From DASPJQ01 sp035299065 (GTDB taxonomy: Bacteria > Bacteroidota > Bacteroidia > Flavobacteriales_D > UBA2798): a stretch of 56,048 nt of DNA. Below are positions 16,433 to 24,410 of the stretch, piece after piece; positions within the stretch are counted from its first letter, which is position 1; every line of letters begins with the position of its first letter. The DNA lies in contig DATGXI010000156.1 of the NCBI GenBank assembly GCA_035299065.1, positions 1-56,048 of the forward strand. The letters run 5' to 3'. Below the pieces are notes generated by a model. It was not told where the DNA came from. It worked only from the letters and a program-made list of their open reading frames with translations, and made no database searches. Position numbers and translations under genes: made by a program.

Positions 16433-17146
16433 ATGGAGACGCCAATATTATCAGACTATTTAAACGACAAGAATAGAGCCCTGTACGAGGAAGTGTCAAA
16501 GGAATTTGAAATTTTAATTGAATTTTCAAATGAAGAGTATTACTCTGTTTATACGGAAGGTGACAAGGCTATTATTTATGTTTCAAAATGGCCGTGTAAA
16601 GCTTCTTTTACGCATGAGCTGCTACATATCTGGCTTTTGAAAATGGGATTTAGCATTACAAGCAAACTTAAATATGACTTTATTAATGACGATATACTTG
16701 CAACTGTTTATCCGAGGGCAATGCTGGATTACGTTGGTAATATATTAGAGCACGTGAAATTTTTACCAATCTATTTAAAAATGGGTTTTGGATTAAAAGA
16801 CTTTTTGTACACGTTTGACACTCCAGTGTGTACATTGAAGGAAATACAATGGATTAAAACTTCTTTGGAGTATCCCATTCTGTGGAAAACAGCGGCAGAA
16901 CACTTCATTGGCAATTTCTTTGCCGTGAGGGCTAACGTAAATGCAAAACTGAATTATGATGATTGCCTGCTTTTCCTAAAGGCAACCGATGACGATTTGT
17001 ATTGCATATTAGAACAATTCTATGTTGAGTGGGAGAAATTGGACCTATACACTATGTCGTCACCTAGATTCACAATACTTTATTATAAATTAATAGATGA
17101 CATTAAAGAGTGGACGCTAAAAAAATCCCAAAGTATCGCTGCTTAA
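16433..17146 (+). CDS. HExxH metalloprotein (putative zinc peptidase)
   Basis: 237 residues from the ATG at 16433. The frame is open 23 codons further up but inside the HNH gene. The zincin motif THELLHIWLLKMG lies at ~60-72 (His61, Glu62, His65). It is followed by NILEHVKFLPIYLKMGF (~100-116), a candidate for the third ligand. No signal peptide or TM segment, so cytoplasmic. Such proteins are usually peptidases; ImmA/IrrE proteases that cleave repressors in mobile elements are a functional parallel, though the sequence is not clearly theirs. Coupled to the HNH gene, so it may activate or restrain the nuclease by cleavage (inference). Last gene before a 235-bp gap. Confidence 0.65.
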   Translation: METPILSDYLNDKNRALYEEVSKEFEILIEFSNEEYYSVYTEGDKAIIYVSKWPCKASFTHELLHIWLLKMGFSITSKLKYDFINDDILATVYPRAMLDYVGNILEHVKFLPIYLKMGFGLKDFLYTFDTPVCTLKEIQWIKTSLEYPILWKTAAEHFIGNFFAVRANVNAKLNYDDCLLFLKATDDDLYCILEQFYVEWEKLDLYTMSSPRFTILYYKLIDDIKEWTLKKSQSIAA

Positions 17147-17357
17147 TTATTGAGAATGAAATTCGTATTTAATATACAGAACCTTAAACACCTTATTTAA
17201 ACGTTATGAAGGATTCATACCTTGGTTAAGGTAGTAATAAGCCTAAAAGATTACAGCGTTAATTGGCTCAAGTTTTCACCAAACAAATGAACAAAAAACA
17301 CTGATTATCAATCTGTTTTAATTCCTGTCAAAATACTGCATTTTAAGTTTTAAAGTA

Positions 17358-17365
17358 TACATTTG
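17358..17365 (+). promoter_or_regulatory. Putative -7 box of nuclease/HExxH operon
   Basis: TACATTTG matches TAnnTTTG and ends 16 bp before the ATG at 17382, so the leader would be only about 10 nt. There is no TTTG at the -33 position. The rest of the 17147-17357 spacer is AT-rich with nothing I can name. Confidence 0.4.
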
Positions 17366-17381
17366 GATTAAAGTAAATTCC

Positions 17382-18257
17382 ATGGAATATATTTCAACAA
17401 CAGTCTTGGCTAATGAATTAGATATTAAATCAAGTGAGCTTTTCGAAAAACTAAAAAAACTCAATTGGATTGATAGAAAAAATGACAAATGGATTTTAAC
17501 CGAATTAGGTAAAAAAAAAGGTGGTCAGACTCGAAATCATACAAAATTTGGAGAATATATAGTTTGGCCCGAAAATATTTCAATAGACGAAAATCATGGA
17601 TCACCAAATCGACTTATTAATGCGACTAGTATTGGAAAACACTTTCACGTATCTTCCCAAAGGCTTAATTTGATAATTTCTGAACTAGGATGGATCGAAA
17701 AAGATATTGCTGGGTGGCGTATGACAAGACTTGGCAAATCGTTGGGTGGTAAGCAATTTGAACACGATACTTCTGGCGGCACATATGTCTTATGGCCAAG
17801 TGATATACTGACTAATAAAAATTTACTTTCTGCATTTCAAGATTCAAATACTTCAATTCCAAATAGCACAGAAGTCATTCAAAAGTCAAATGATGTAATT
17901 GCATTTCGAGATAAATTCCCAGCAACTCTGAGAACTAAAGACGGTCATATGGTCAGATCCAGGGCCGAGGTTATTATTGACAATGCGTTATACGATTATA
18001 AGTTAGCTCATGCTTATGAACGAAAGCTTCCAATAGAAGAAGAAGTTTATTCTGACTTTTTTATACCGACAGAAAACGTCTACATTGAATTTTGGGGTAA
18101 AGAAGAAGATCCTAAGTATGCCGAACGTAAGAAAATCAAGCTTGAAATCTATAAAAAGTATGATTTTAAGCTTATTGAATTAAATGATGAAGATATTTCA
18201 AATCTTGATGACCACCTGCCTAAAAAATTACTAAAGTTCAATATCAAGGTATATTAA
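17382..18257 (+). CDS. Tandem winged-helix PD-(D/E)XK nuclease
   Basis: 291 residues. The N-terminal half is an internal duplication: unit 1 (~4-66) and unit 2 (~79-142) share the pattern LGW-IxxxxxxWxxTxLGKxxGGxxxxxxxxGxYxxWPxxI. They resemble KilAC-like or winged-helix DNA-binding modules from phage antirepressors. The C-terminal half (~185-288) is a PD-(D/E)XK nuclease fold: VRSRAEVIIDNALY, catalytic Asp in SDFFIP (~225), YIEFWG (Glu236), then RKKIKLEIYKKY and KLIELNDED. The usual ExK Lys is replaced by Trp; a Lys from the following helix may serve. Its stop TAA overlaps the next ATG by one base (TAATG), so it is coupled to the HExxH gene. Confidence 0.75.
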   Translation: MEYISTTVLANELDIKSSELFEKLKKLNWIDRKNDKWILTELGKKKGGQTRNHTKFGEYIVWPENISIDENHGSPNRLINATSIGKHFHVSSQRLNLIISELGWIEKDIAGWRMTRLGKSLGGKQFEHDTSGGTYVLWPSDILTNKNLLSAFQDSNTSIPNSTEVIQKSNDVIAFRDKFPATLRTKDGHMVRSRAEVIIDNALYDYKLAHAYERKLPIEEEVYSDFFIPTENVYIEFWGKEEDPKYAERKKIKLEIYKKYDFKLIELNDEDISNLDDHLPKKLLKFNIKVY

Positions 18258-19594
18258 TGAGAGAAGAATTACATAGCAATCTTGGTTTTTACAATTCAGC
18301 CTTCATTAAGATGCATGTTAAAACCACGGAAGACTTACAGGATTTTGGAAACATTTCAATAGAAACAGAAGCGACTTACTTCCATGAGTTCATTCATTTT
18401 TTACAGGATATTACCACTACCTACGGATTAATGAATATTTCAAACATTGTAGATTACATTAAATACTCTAACGATTTCATCATAAATGACGGTAAACCTG
18501 ATTTTACTGTGCCAATTGAACCGACAGCGTCTTTAGATCATGATGTAAAAGCAAATTGGGAATTGAAAAAAATATATTTAGGAGGAGGAGAAGGTAAAAA
18601 TGATATTGCGCAAGTAAACTCCATTTGTAAATGCGCTACAAAAGTAGTTACAAAAGCGGGTAATGTTACTCCTGAAAAATTAGTTCTTGATTATAATGAT
18701 TCATTGGGGCGAAATTATAAATATTCTATAGGGGCTTATTGCATTTGTGAAAGTATGGCCTATGCAATGGAGCAGTGTCTTTATCCTGACGTATTGATTA
18801 AGCCAAACAAACTTCCTTATGAATCCATAAAAATAATTTGCGATGAATTATTACCTGGCCTTAGTGCTGATCCTCTTAATATAATCGCTCTATGCGATGT
18901 TTCCCTGATGTCCTTTAATCCGGGAGCTTTTTTGTATGACACATTATTAAGCATCGCTAAAATTGGCATTCCCAATGTACCCGAGGACATCTATAGGCAT
19001 GCCTATTCGAATGTGACCTTTAATTATCAAGGTCACACAACATTTCAACAATTGTTGATAAGTCAGGGAGCCCTTGCTATAAATCAGTTAGGCGATTATT
19101 TTACAACAATACACTTCAAAGAAAATAAATCCTGGATTAACTATACCATATCGAGCGGCATAGATCTACGATTAACAAGACCATTTTTTATGCTTGACAT
19201 TGCGAGGAATGGAAAAATACTTGATGGAAAAAAAATTAATAATACTTTTTTCAATGGAATTCTATATAAACTTGGTTCCCCTTTAACAGTAAATGATTCC
19301 TTCGAAATAACGCTCTTTCCACCTCAAGCATATTCTTATGATACTTTGCCGGAATATTTTTGGGTCATAAATCAAGTTTATAAGATTTATAGCAATAAAT
19401 TGAATCAGGGTACATACAAATGTGAAATGATAGAATGGTGCAATAAGTCCTGCCAAGAAATAGAAGTTGAAGAGTGGACAGATGAAAGATGCAGAAATGC
19501 GCCTTGGGAACGTTCTAAAGATCCCGATCCTAATCCCTGCACTTTTGGTCGCCTTTGGAAAACTTGGGGTCTTATGGATGAATATCCGGTTTAA
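18257..19594 (+). CDS. Large HExxH metalloprotein (putative gluzincin peptidase)
   Basis: 445 residues, cytoplasmic (no signal peptide). The zincin motif FHEFIHFLQD lies at ~42-51 (His43, Glu44, His47). About 115 residues later GAYCICESMAYAMEQ (~159-173) offers Glu165 as a possible third zinc ligand, as in gluzincins. The C-terminal ~60 residues are Cys-rich (CEMIEWCNKSC ... CRNAPW ... PNPCTFG) and could hold a second metal. No named family recognised. Its start overlaps the nuclease stop, so both proteins are made in fixed ratio. The two proteins may act as nuclease and processing protease, or as toxin and controller (inference). Confidence 0.65.
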   Translation: MREELHSNLGFYNSAFIKMHVKTTEDLQDFGNISIETEATYFHEFIHFLQDITTTYGLMNISNIVDYIKYSNDFIINDGKPDFTVPIEPTASLDHDVKANWELKKIYLGGGEGKNDIAQVNSICKCATKVVTKAGNVTPEKLVLDYNDSLGRNYKYSIGAYCICESMAYAMEQCLYPDVLIKPNKLPYESIKIICDELLPGLSADPLNIIALCDVSLMSFNPGAFLYDTLLSIAKIGIPNVPEDIYRHAYSNVTFNYQGHTTFQQLLISQGALAINQLGDYFTTIHFKENKSWINYTISSGIDLRLTRPFFMLDIARNGKILDGKKINNTFFNGILYKLGSPLTVNDSFEITLFPPQAYSYDTLPEYFWVINQVYKIYSNKLNQGTYKCEMIEWCNKSCQEIEVEEWTDERCRNAPWERSKDPDPNPCTFGRLWKTWGLMDEYPV

Positions 19595-19792
19595 CCTCAT
19601 TCAAGACAACAATGCTTGGAATCGAACTAACCTTTTTTAGCTCGAAACCACAGCAGCTATATCCATCTGTTTCACTTGCTTCATAAAACGAGGTGACTTG
19701 CTAACAGATACATTATGAGATCACTCCGTTCCCTTTTTTAAATGTAAACTCCCGTGCATAATTCCCCGTTCTTTAGTTCAGTTTATTACAAC

Positions 19793-19821
19793 TAATTAGG
19801 TAGTAATTAGGTAAATTAGTA
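19793..19821 (+). promoter_or_regulatory. Direct repeats upstream of the STAND gene
   Basis: TAATTAGGTA occurs at 19793-19802 and 19804-19813, 11 bp apart, followed by a degenerate TAAATTAGTA (19812-19821). The block ends 21 bp before the ATG at 19843, where a regulator bound there would overlap the promoter. The rest of the 19595-19792 spacer shows nothing I can name. Confidence 0.5.
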
Positions 19822-19842
19822 TTTACAAAATCTACCCCAGAC

Positions 19843-22800
19843 ATGAGTAAACTGCACGATATTGAATCAAAACTCCTTAAAATAAATGATTCAGTTTTTC
19901 AAACTGTTTGTGACGCCTGTTTATACTTTACCGAAAAAGAATATCCCGAGCTCTACCGTACCGGTAGCCAGGTAGGAAAACAAAAAACCAAAAAGGGCAC
20001 ACCTGATACGTATTTCAAACTCGAAAACGGCAAATATGTTTTGGTTGAATACACCACAAAGGAAAAGTCCGATAGCAAAGCAGCGTTCATAAAAAAAATC
20101 AAGGATGATATCAATAAGTGTATCAACGAAAAGGTTACCAAAATCAAGATTTCAACCATTCAAAAAATAATCTACTGTCATAACTCAACACTCAGCAGTA
20201 AAGAGGCTAATCCAATTATTGAGTTGTATGCCAAGAAAAAAGTCAAAGTAGAGTTTCGCGATGCACACACTATTGCTATGGCGCTTTATGGTCGCTGTCC
20301 GCATATCGCAAAAGAGTTTTTAGGTATTCAAATTGATACGGCACAAATACTCACACCAAAAACCTTTACACAGGAGTATGGGGCAACGGGTATTGCCACA
20401 CCGTTAAACAATAAATTCTACTTTCGTGATCAGGAATTAAAAGACCTTGTTGCCAATATTACAGATCATTCAATCACCATTCTTACAGGTGCACCGGGTG
20501 TGGGTAAATCCCGTCTGGCTTTAGCAGCAATAGATCATATTCAAAAAGATAGAAAACAAAAATTCACAACATACTGTATTTCCAATAAAGGCGCAGTAAT
20601 CTATGATGATCTCCGAAGCTATTTAAAGCCCGATAAAAATTACCTTGTACTTATAGATGATGCAAACAGGCAGTTGGAGCACCTCATTACTCTAATTCCA
20701 ATGCTACGCGAGACCAGAAGAGGAAAAATCAAAATTGTTCTTACTGTGCGTGATTATGCTCTTGAAATCCTTACCGAAAAATGCAAAGAGTTTATTCCCG
20801 AAGTTCAAAGCATCAAAAAGCTTACACATGATCAGCTCAAGGATATTCTCAAGAGTAATGATTTTAATATTACCAATCCTGATTTTTATAACCGAATACT
20901 TGATATTGCCGATGGCAATCCGCGCCTTGCCATCATGGCAGCTAAAGTAGCCAAGAAAACCAATTCTCTCGAGGCATTAAGAGATGTTTCCGAAATATAC
21001 GATCAGTATTTTGATTTAGCATTAACCGGTTCAAACGTTCTTAAAGACAAAAAACTGATGCAGGCCTTGGGCCTTGTTTCCTTCTTTTATTCTATTGACA
21101 GGTCAAATGTTATCTTCATGCAAGGTCTGTCTAAAAATTTTAAAATAGATCAGTACACTTTCAACGAATCAATCGAAAAATTAGAGCAGTTAGAGCTTCT
21201 CGAAACTTCCGTTGACATGAACATGGTCAAAGTTTCAGAACAGGTGCTTTCCACCTATTTCTTTTACAAAGTATTCCTCAAAGATAAAGTGCTTGATTTC
21301 TCTATTATCTTAAATAACTACTTTGGTGATTTTGATTCACGTATAAAAGATACCGTAATCCCTGCCAATAATACCTTCGGGTATGAAAACGTGTATGAAA
21401 AAATAAATCCCTTTCTTAATGAGCTATGGAAAAAGATTAAAACAAACGAAGTGGTTGCGTATAAATTTCTTGATCTCTTTTGGTTTTACCGTTCAGAAAA
21501 TGTTTTTTCATTCGTTTACAGCAAAATACAAAACCAGCCAGTTATTAAAAATCCGGTGTTTGACCGAGAAGATAAAAACCAAAACAGGGGCTTTATTAGT
21601 GATTCCGATAAATTTCTTGGTCTTATAACTCGTTATTTTCATCACTCCAGCAATGATTACGTGCCCGCGGTTGAACTCGGGTTCGAGTACGTACAAAAAA
21701 ATCCAAAAACCTATGCCCAACTTAAAAAAGTACTTTCTGAGGGCTTGTACTTCTCCTATGAAGATTACAGGCTTGGGTTTTATCGCCAATTGGAGTTCGT
21801 CAAACAAGTAAAGCCCAATCAAAAGAAAGGGCTCTATAGTGCAATTTACTTTGATGCGGTACCATCATTAATGCGTACCAACTACAATATTTCAGCAGCC
21901 AGTAGGCAAAAGAATTCAATATCATTTTACCATTACGATATTCCCTTAAACGATTCGGTTAAACTATTCCGTAAAACAGTTTGGGAAATGCTCAGTTCCT
22001 ATTCGAAAACACACGCTATTGAGGTCATAGAATTTTTTCATCAATACAAACAACAATCCACACGCAAGTCCATTGATGTATATATCTACGATTCAGATTT
22101 TGTGGTCAATCACATCGAAAAACACTTTGATTCCCATTCGTTTGAGCATTGCTATCTTGTTCAAAGCTTAATCAGTTGGTTTATCCGTATAAAGGTCATT
22201 CATCCAAAATTCAATACGCTTAAAGCACAGTTTACAAATCAGCAATACAAAAATTACCTGGTACTAAGCTACAACAGGCTTCGCGATAAAGAGGATTTCG
22301 ACTTTGATAATCCTGATGAGTACCAAAGATTAAAAAACGCGGAAATTGCAAAAACCTTCACTTTCAAAAATGTTGATCAATTCAAAAATATCTATAATGA
22401 GTATGTTTTTATTCATGGCTGGAAACACGGCAAACATCACGAAATACGTTTTTCCTTAGAAACAATTATCATTACAAATTACACCAAAAATAGTTCGTTG
22501 GGTCTTGCTATGATTAAAGAGATAATACAGCAGGGCAACCAAACATATTTTAATTCCTGGCAGGTCGTCAATGCCATAATACAATCAGGCAACAAAACAC
22601 AAATTGATGAGCTTTACAGTATTCTCATTAAAAACAACTATCAAGCAAGAGTTCACTGGTTAAAGCATTTCTATCAACTTGTTCCTGATGCTATGGTGCA
22701 AAAACTCCATGTTACCGACCTGCTAAAGATGTATAAGGGTGCTACTGATTATGTTTATTACATAGATACCTTTTCACACATTGAAAAGTTCAATAAAATT

Positions 22801-23613
22801 CAAAAGGGTTGCCACCTAAAGCTCCTGCAGCATATATACGATCAAAATGCCTTGGGCAAAGCACGCCTTATCTTAGAACATGATTTCTTTATTAAGCACA
22901 TCCAAAAATTCAAAGGTCAAATGAAGTTGCTTAAAGCAACCTATCTGCAACAAGAGGGGCTTGATAATCTTTTTGATCACGATTGTAAGTGTTTTATGGA
23001 GATGGTAAAAACAGATCCGGCTTTCTTCAACGAGTACCTCGCACATATCACTAAGGATAGGTTTTCACTCAGCACAAGGGAATATCAAAACCTTTCCATC
23101 GTCTGGCAACTACCCAACGCGGAGAAAATGATAAAAGATGCGCTTGCTCATTTATTAAAGGCACCCATCTATAGTTTTGGCGAACACTTCTCTAACGCTT
23201 TTTTCGAAAGGCTTGATGATAAAAGCACAAAACGTGCAATAAAAACTTTAAAGGATCAGCTTAAAAAGTGGAAGTCAAACCCGACAGGTATTAAAATCAT
23301 ATTTGATATTGTTCGTCATTCCTTCAAAGGCAACATTGATGTGTTCGTAAAGGAGTTTTTAAACCAAAATCAAAACCTTGCCACCTTCAGAAAAATCGGT
23401 TGGGTAGATACCTCTTTCGTTGGCAGTGGAGGTACCATTTTTGCCGATGTAAGGGCAGCCCAATACCAACAAATTCTTTCCATTGTACAAAGCATAACAG
23501 TAAGGGCATACCGGTTTTCTGCTCATATTGAATTTTTAACCGAAAGAATAGCCTACGAAAAACTCGAAGCAGACAGAGAAAGAAAAATCAAATTCATGCT
23601 CGATAGAGATTAA
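19843..23613 (+). CDS. STAND NTPase with N-terminal nuclease-like domain (Avs-like)
   Basis: 1256 residues. Residues ~10-150 look like a PD-(D/E)XK-type domain: GTPDTYFKLENGKYVLVEYT gives Asp55 and Glu69, but ExT replaces the usual ExK, so activity is uncertain. An NTPase domain (~190-430) has Walker A GAPGVGKS (216-223), Walker B YLVLIDDANR (~267-276) and a sensor-like IVLTVRDYA (~298-306), the build of nSTAND NTPases. The remaining ~800 residues are helical and repeat-like, as in the sensor region of antiviral STAND (Avs) proteins that recognise phage proteins. Five bases separate it from the next gene. Likely an anti-phage sensor and effector in the cytoplasm; target unknown. Confidence 0.78.
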   Translation: MSKLHDIESKLLKINDSVFQTVCDACLYFTEKEYPELYRTGSQVGKQKTKKGTPDTYFKLENGKYVLVEYTTKEKSDSKAAFIKKIKDDINKCINEKVTKIKISTIQKIIYCHNSTLSSKEANPIIELYAKKKVKVEFRDAHTIAMALYGRCPHIAKEFLGIQIDTAQILTPKTFTQEYGATGIATPLNNKFYFRDQELKDLVANITDHSITILTGAPGVGKSRLALAAIDHIQKDRKQKFTTYCISNKGAVIYDDLRSYLKPDKNYLVLIDDANRQLEHLITLIPMLRETRRGKIKIVLTVRDYALEILTEKCKEFIPEVQSIKKLTHDQLKDILKSNDFNITNPDFYNRILDIADGNPRLAIMAAKVAKKTNSLEALRDVSEIYDQYFDLALTGSNVLKDKKLMQALGLVSFFYSIDRSNVIFMQGLSKNFKIDQYTFNESIEKLEQLELLETSVDMNMVKVSEQVLSTYFFYKVFLKDKVLDFSIILNNYFGDFDSRIKDTVIPANNTFGYENVYEKINPFLNELWKKIKTNEVVAYKFLDLFWFYRSENVFSFVYSKIQNQPVIKNPVFDREDKNQNRGFISDSDKFLGLITRYFHHSSNDYVPAVELGFEYVQKNPKTYAQLKKVLSEGLYFSYEDYRLGFYRQLEFVKQVKPNQKKGLYSAIYFDAVPSLMRTNYNISAASRQKNSISFYHYDIPLNDSVKLFRKTVWEMLSSYSKTHAIEVIEFFHQYKQQSTRKSIDVYIYDSDFVVNHIEKHFDSHSFEHCYLVQSLISWFIRIKVIHPKFNTLKAQFTNQQYKNYLVLSYNRLRDKEDFDFDNPDEYQRLKNAEIAKTFTFKNVDQFKNIYNEYVFIHGWKHGKHHEIRFSLETIIITNYTKNSSLGLAMIKEIIQQGNQTYFNSWQVVNAIIQSGNKTQIDELYSILIKNNYQARVHWLKHFYQLVPDAMVQKLHVTDLLKMYKGATDYVYYIDTFSHIEKFNKIQKGCHLKLLQHIYDQNALGKARLILEHDFFIKHIQKFKGQMKLLKATYLQQEGLDNLFDHDCKCFMEMVKTDPAFFNEYLAHITKDRFSLSTREYQNLSIVWQLPNAEKMIKDALAHLLKAPIYSFGEHFSNAFFERLDDKSTKRAIKTLKDQLKKWKSNPTGIKIIFDIVRHSFKGNIDVFVKEFLNQNQNLATFRKIGWVDTSFVGSGGTIFADVRAAQYQQILSIVQSITVRAYRFSAHIEFLTERIAYEKLEADRERKIKFMLDRD

Positions 23614-23618
23614 TTAAA

Positions 23619-24389
23619 ATGACAGGAGTAGGAGATAAAATAATTTCATTCACCAATCTTTACTTTAATGAGTATAGTAAACAGGCAAAGGAAGGTAACC
23701 TTGTCTTTGATGATGAGCATGAGACGTTTGTGTTTTACCTATTGGATAAGATCGTTGAAACTTATGCCGGAGTTGGTGAGCTACTTAAGCTCAGTGAAAG
23801 AAATAACGGGTTCTATCTCAAAAACTCTGTTTATATACTTGTCAGGGCTAATCTATCTGATGCCATTATAGCCTGCTGGTTATTTGATAATACCGATCCT
23901 AATGAGCAGGATGATGATGCAATTAAAAGAAAAACAGAAGAGCTTCGTAGAGATCACATCCGTTTTCACCTTTCTTATTTAAAGAAAATGGAAAGCCTTG
24001 GTTTGTTGCCTGCAAAGGAAAAAAAGAATGAGCTTCAAATCATTAATACAAATTACAGGCACCTTATTCCTAATGAAATTAAGGCAGATTTAAACATTAA
24101 AGGTCTTCCCAAAGCAACATCTATTACCGATATGCTAAAGGAAAATAACAAGCATCTGAAAACATTGGTCGAGGCGTATAAAAACTATTTCCTTCTTTCA
24201 AAAATTGAGCACACAGGTGAGTTCACGCGTATGATATTGGAAAAAACTTATGAAAATGGAAATCCCATGGATGATTATCTTTCAAATTCCATTCTTGTAA
24301 TCGAATCCACCATTAAAGTACTCGTTCCGCTTTTCTTTAAAGACCAGGAATTCTTGAAAAGAATAAAATCATTTTCTATAATAAAATAG
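23619..24389 (+). CDS. Helical protein encoded next to the STAND NTPase
   Basis: 256 residues, nearly all helical and charged. An RxxxxxH pattern (RRDHIRFH, ~108-115) is compatible with, but not proof of, a HEPN-like RNase site. The region NNGFYLKNSVYILVRANLSDAII recalls DUF5677-type helical proteins. No signal peptide or TM. It begins 5 bp after the STAND stop and is probably co-translated with it, so a partner, effector or immunity role is likely. It may also serve the large nuclease gene 21 bp downstream. Family assignment is uncertain. Confidence 0.55.
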   Translation: MTGVGDKIISFTNLYFNEYSKQAKEGNLVFDDEHETFVFYLLDKIVETYAGVGELLKLSERNNGFYLKNSVYILVRANLSDAIIACWLFDNTDPNEQDDDAIKRKTEELRRDHIRFHLSYLKKMESLGLLPAKEKKNELQIINTNYRHLIPNEIKADLNIKGLPKATSITDMLKENNKHLKTLVEAYKNYFLLSKIEHTGEFTRMILEKTYENGNPMDDYLSNSILVIESTIKVLVPLFFKDQEFLKRIKSFSIIK

Positions 24390-24410
24390 CCAAAAAATAA
24401 GTATTTGCAA

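Noticed and set aside
19618..19627. GGAATCGAAC, an inverted 10-bp match to the tRNA-Arg T arm, between the HExxH gene and the STAND gene
   Set aside because: The surrounding minus-strand bases do not fold into a T arm or acceptor stem, and a 10-mer of this kind is expected occasionally by chance; not enough for an att site or tRNA remnant.
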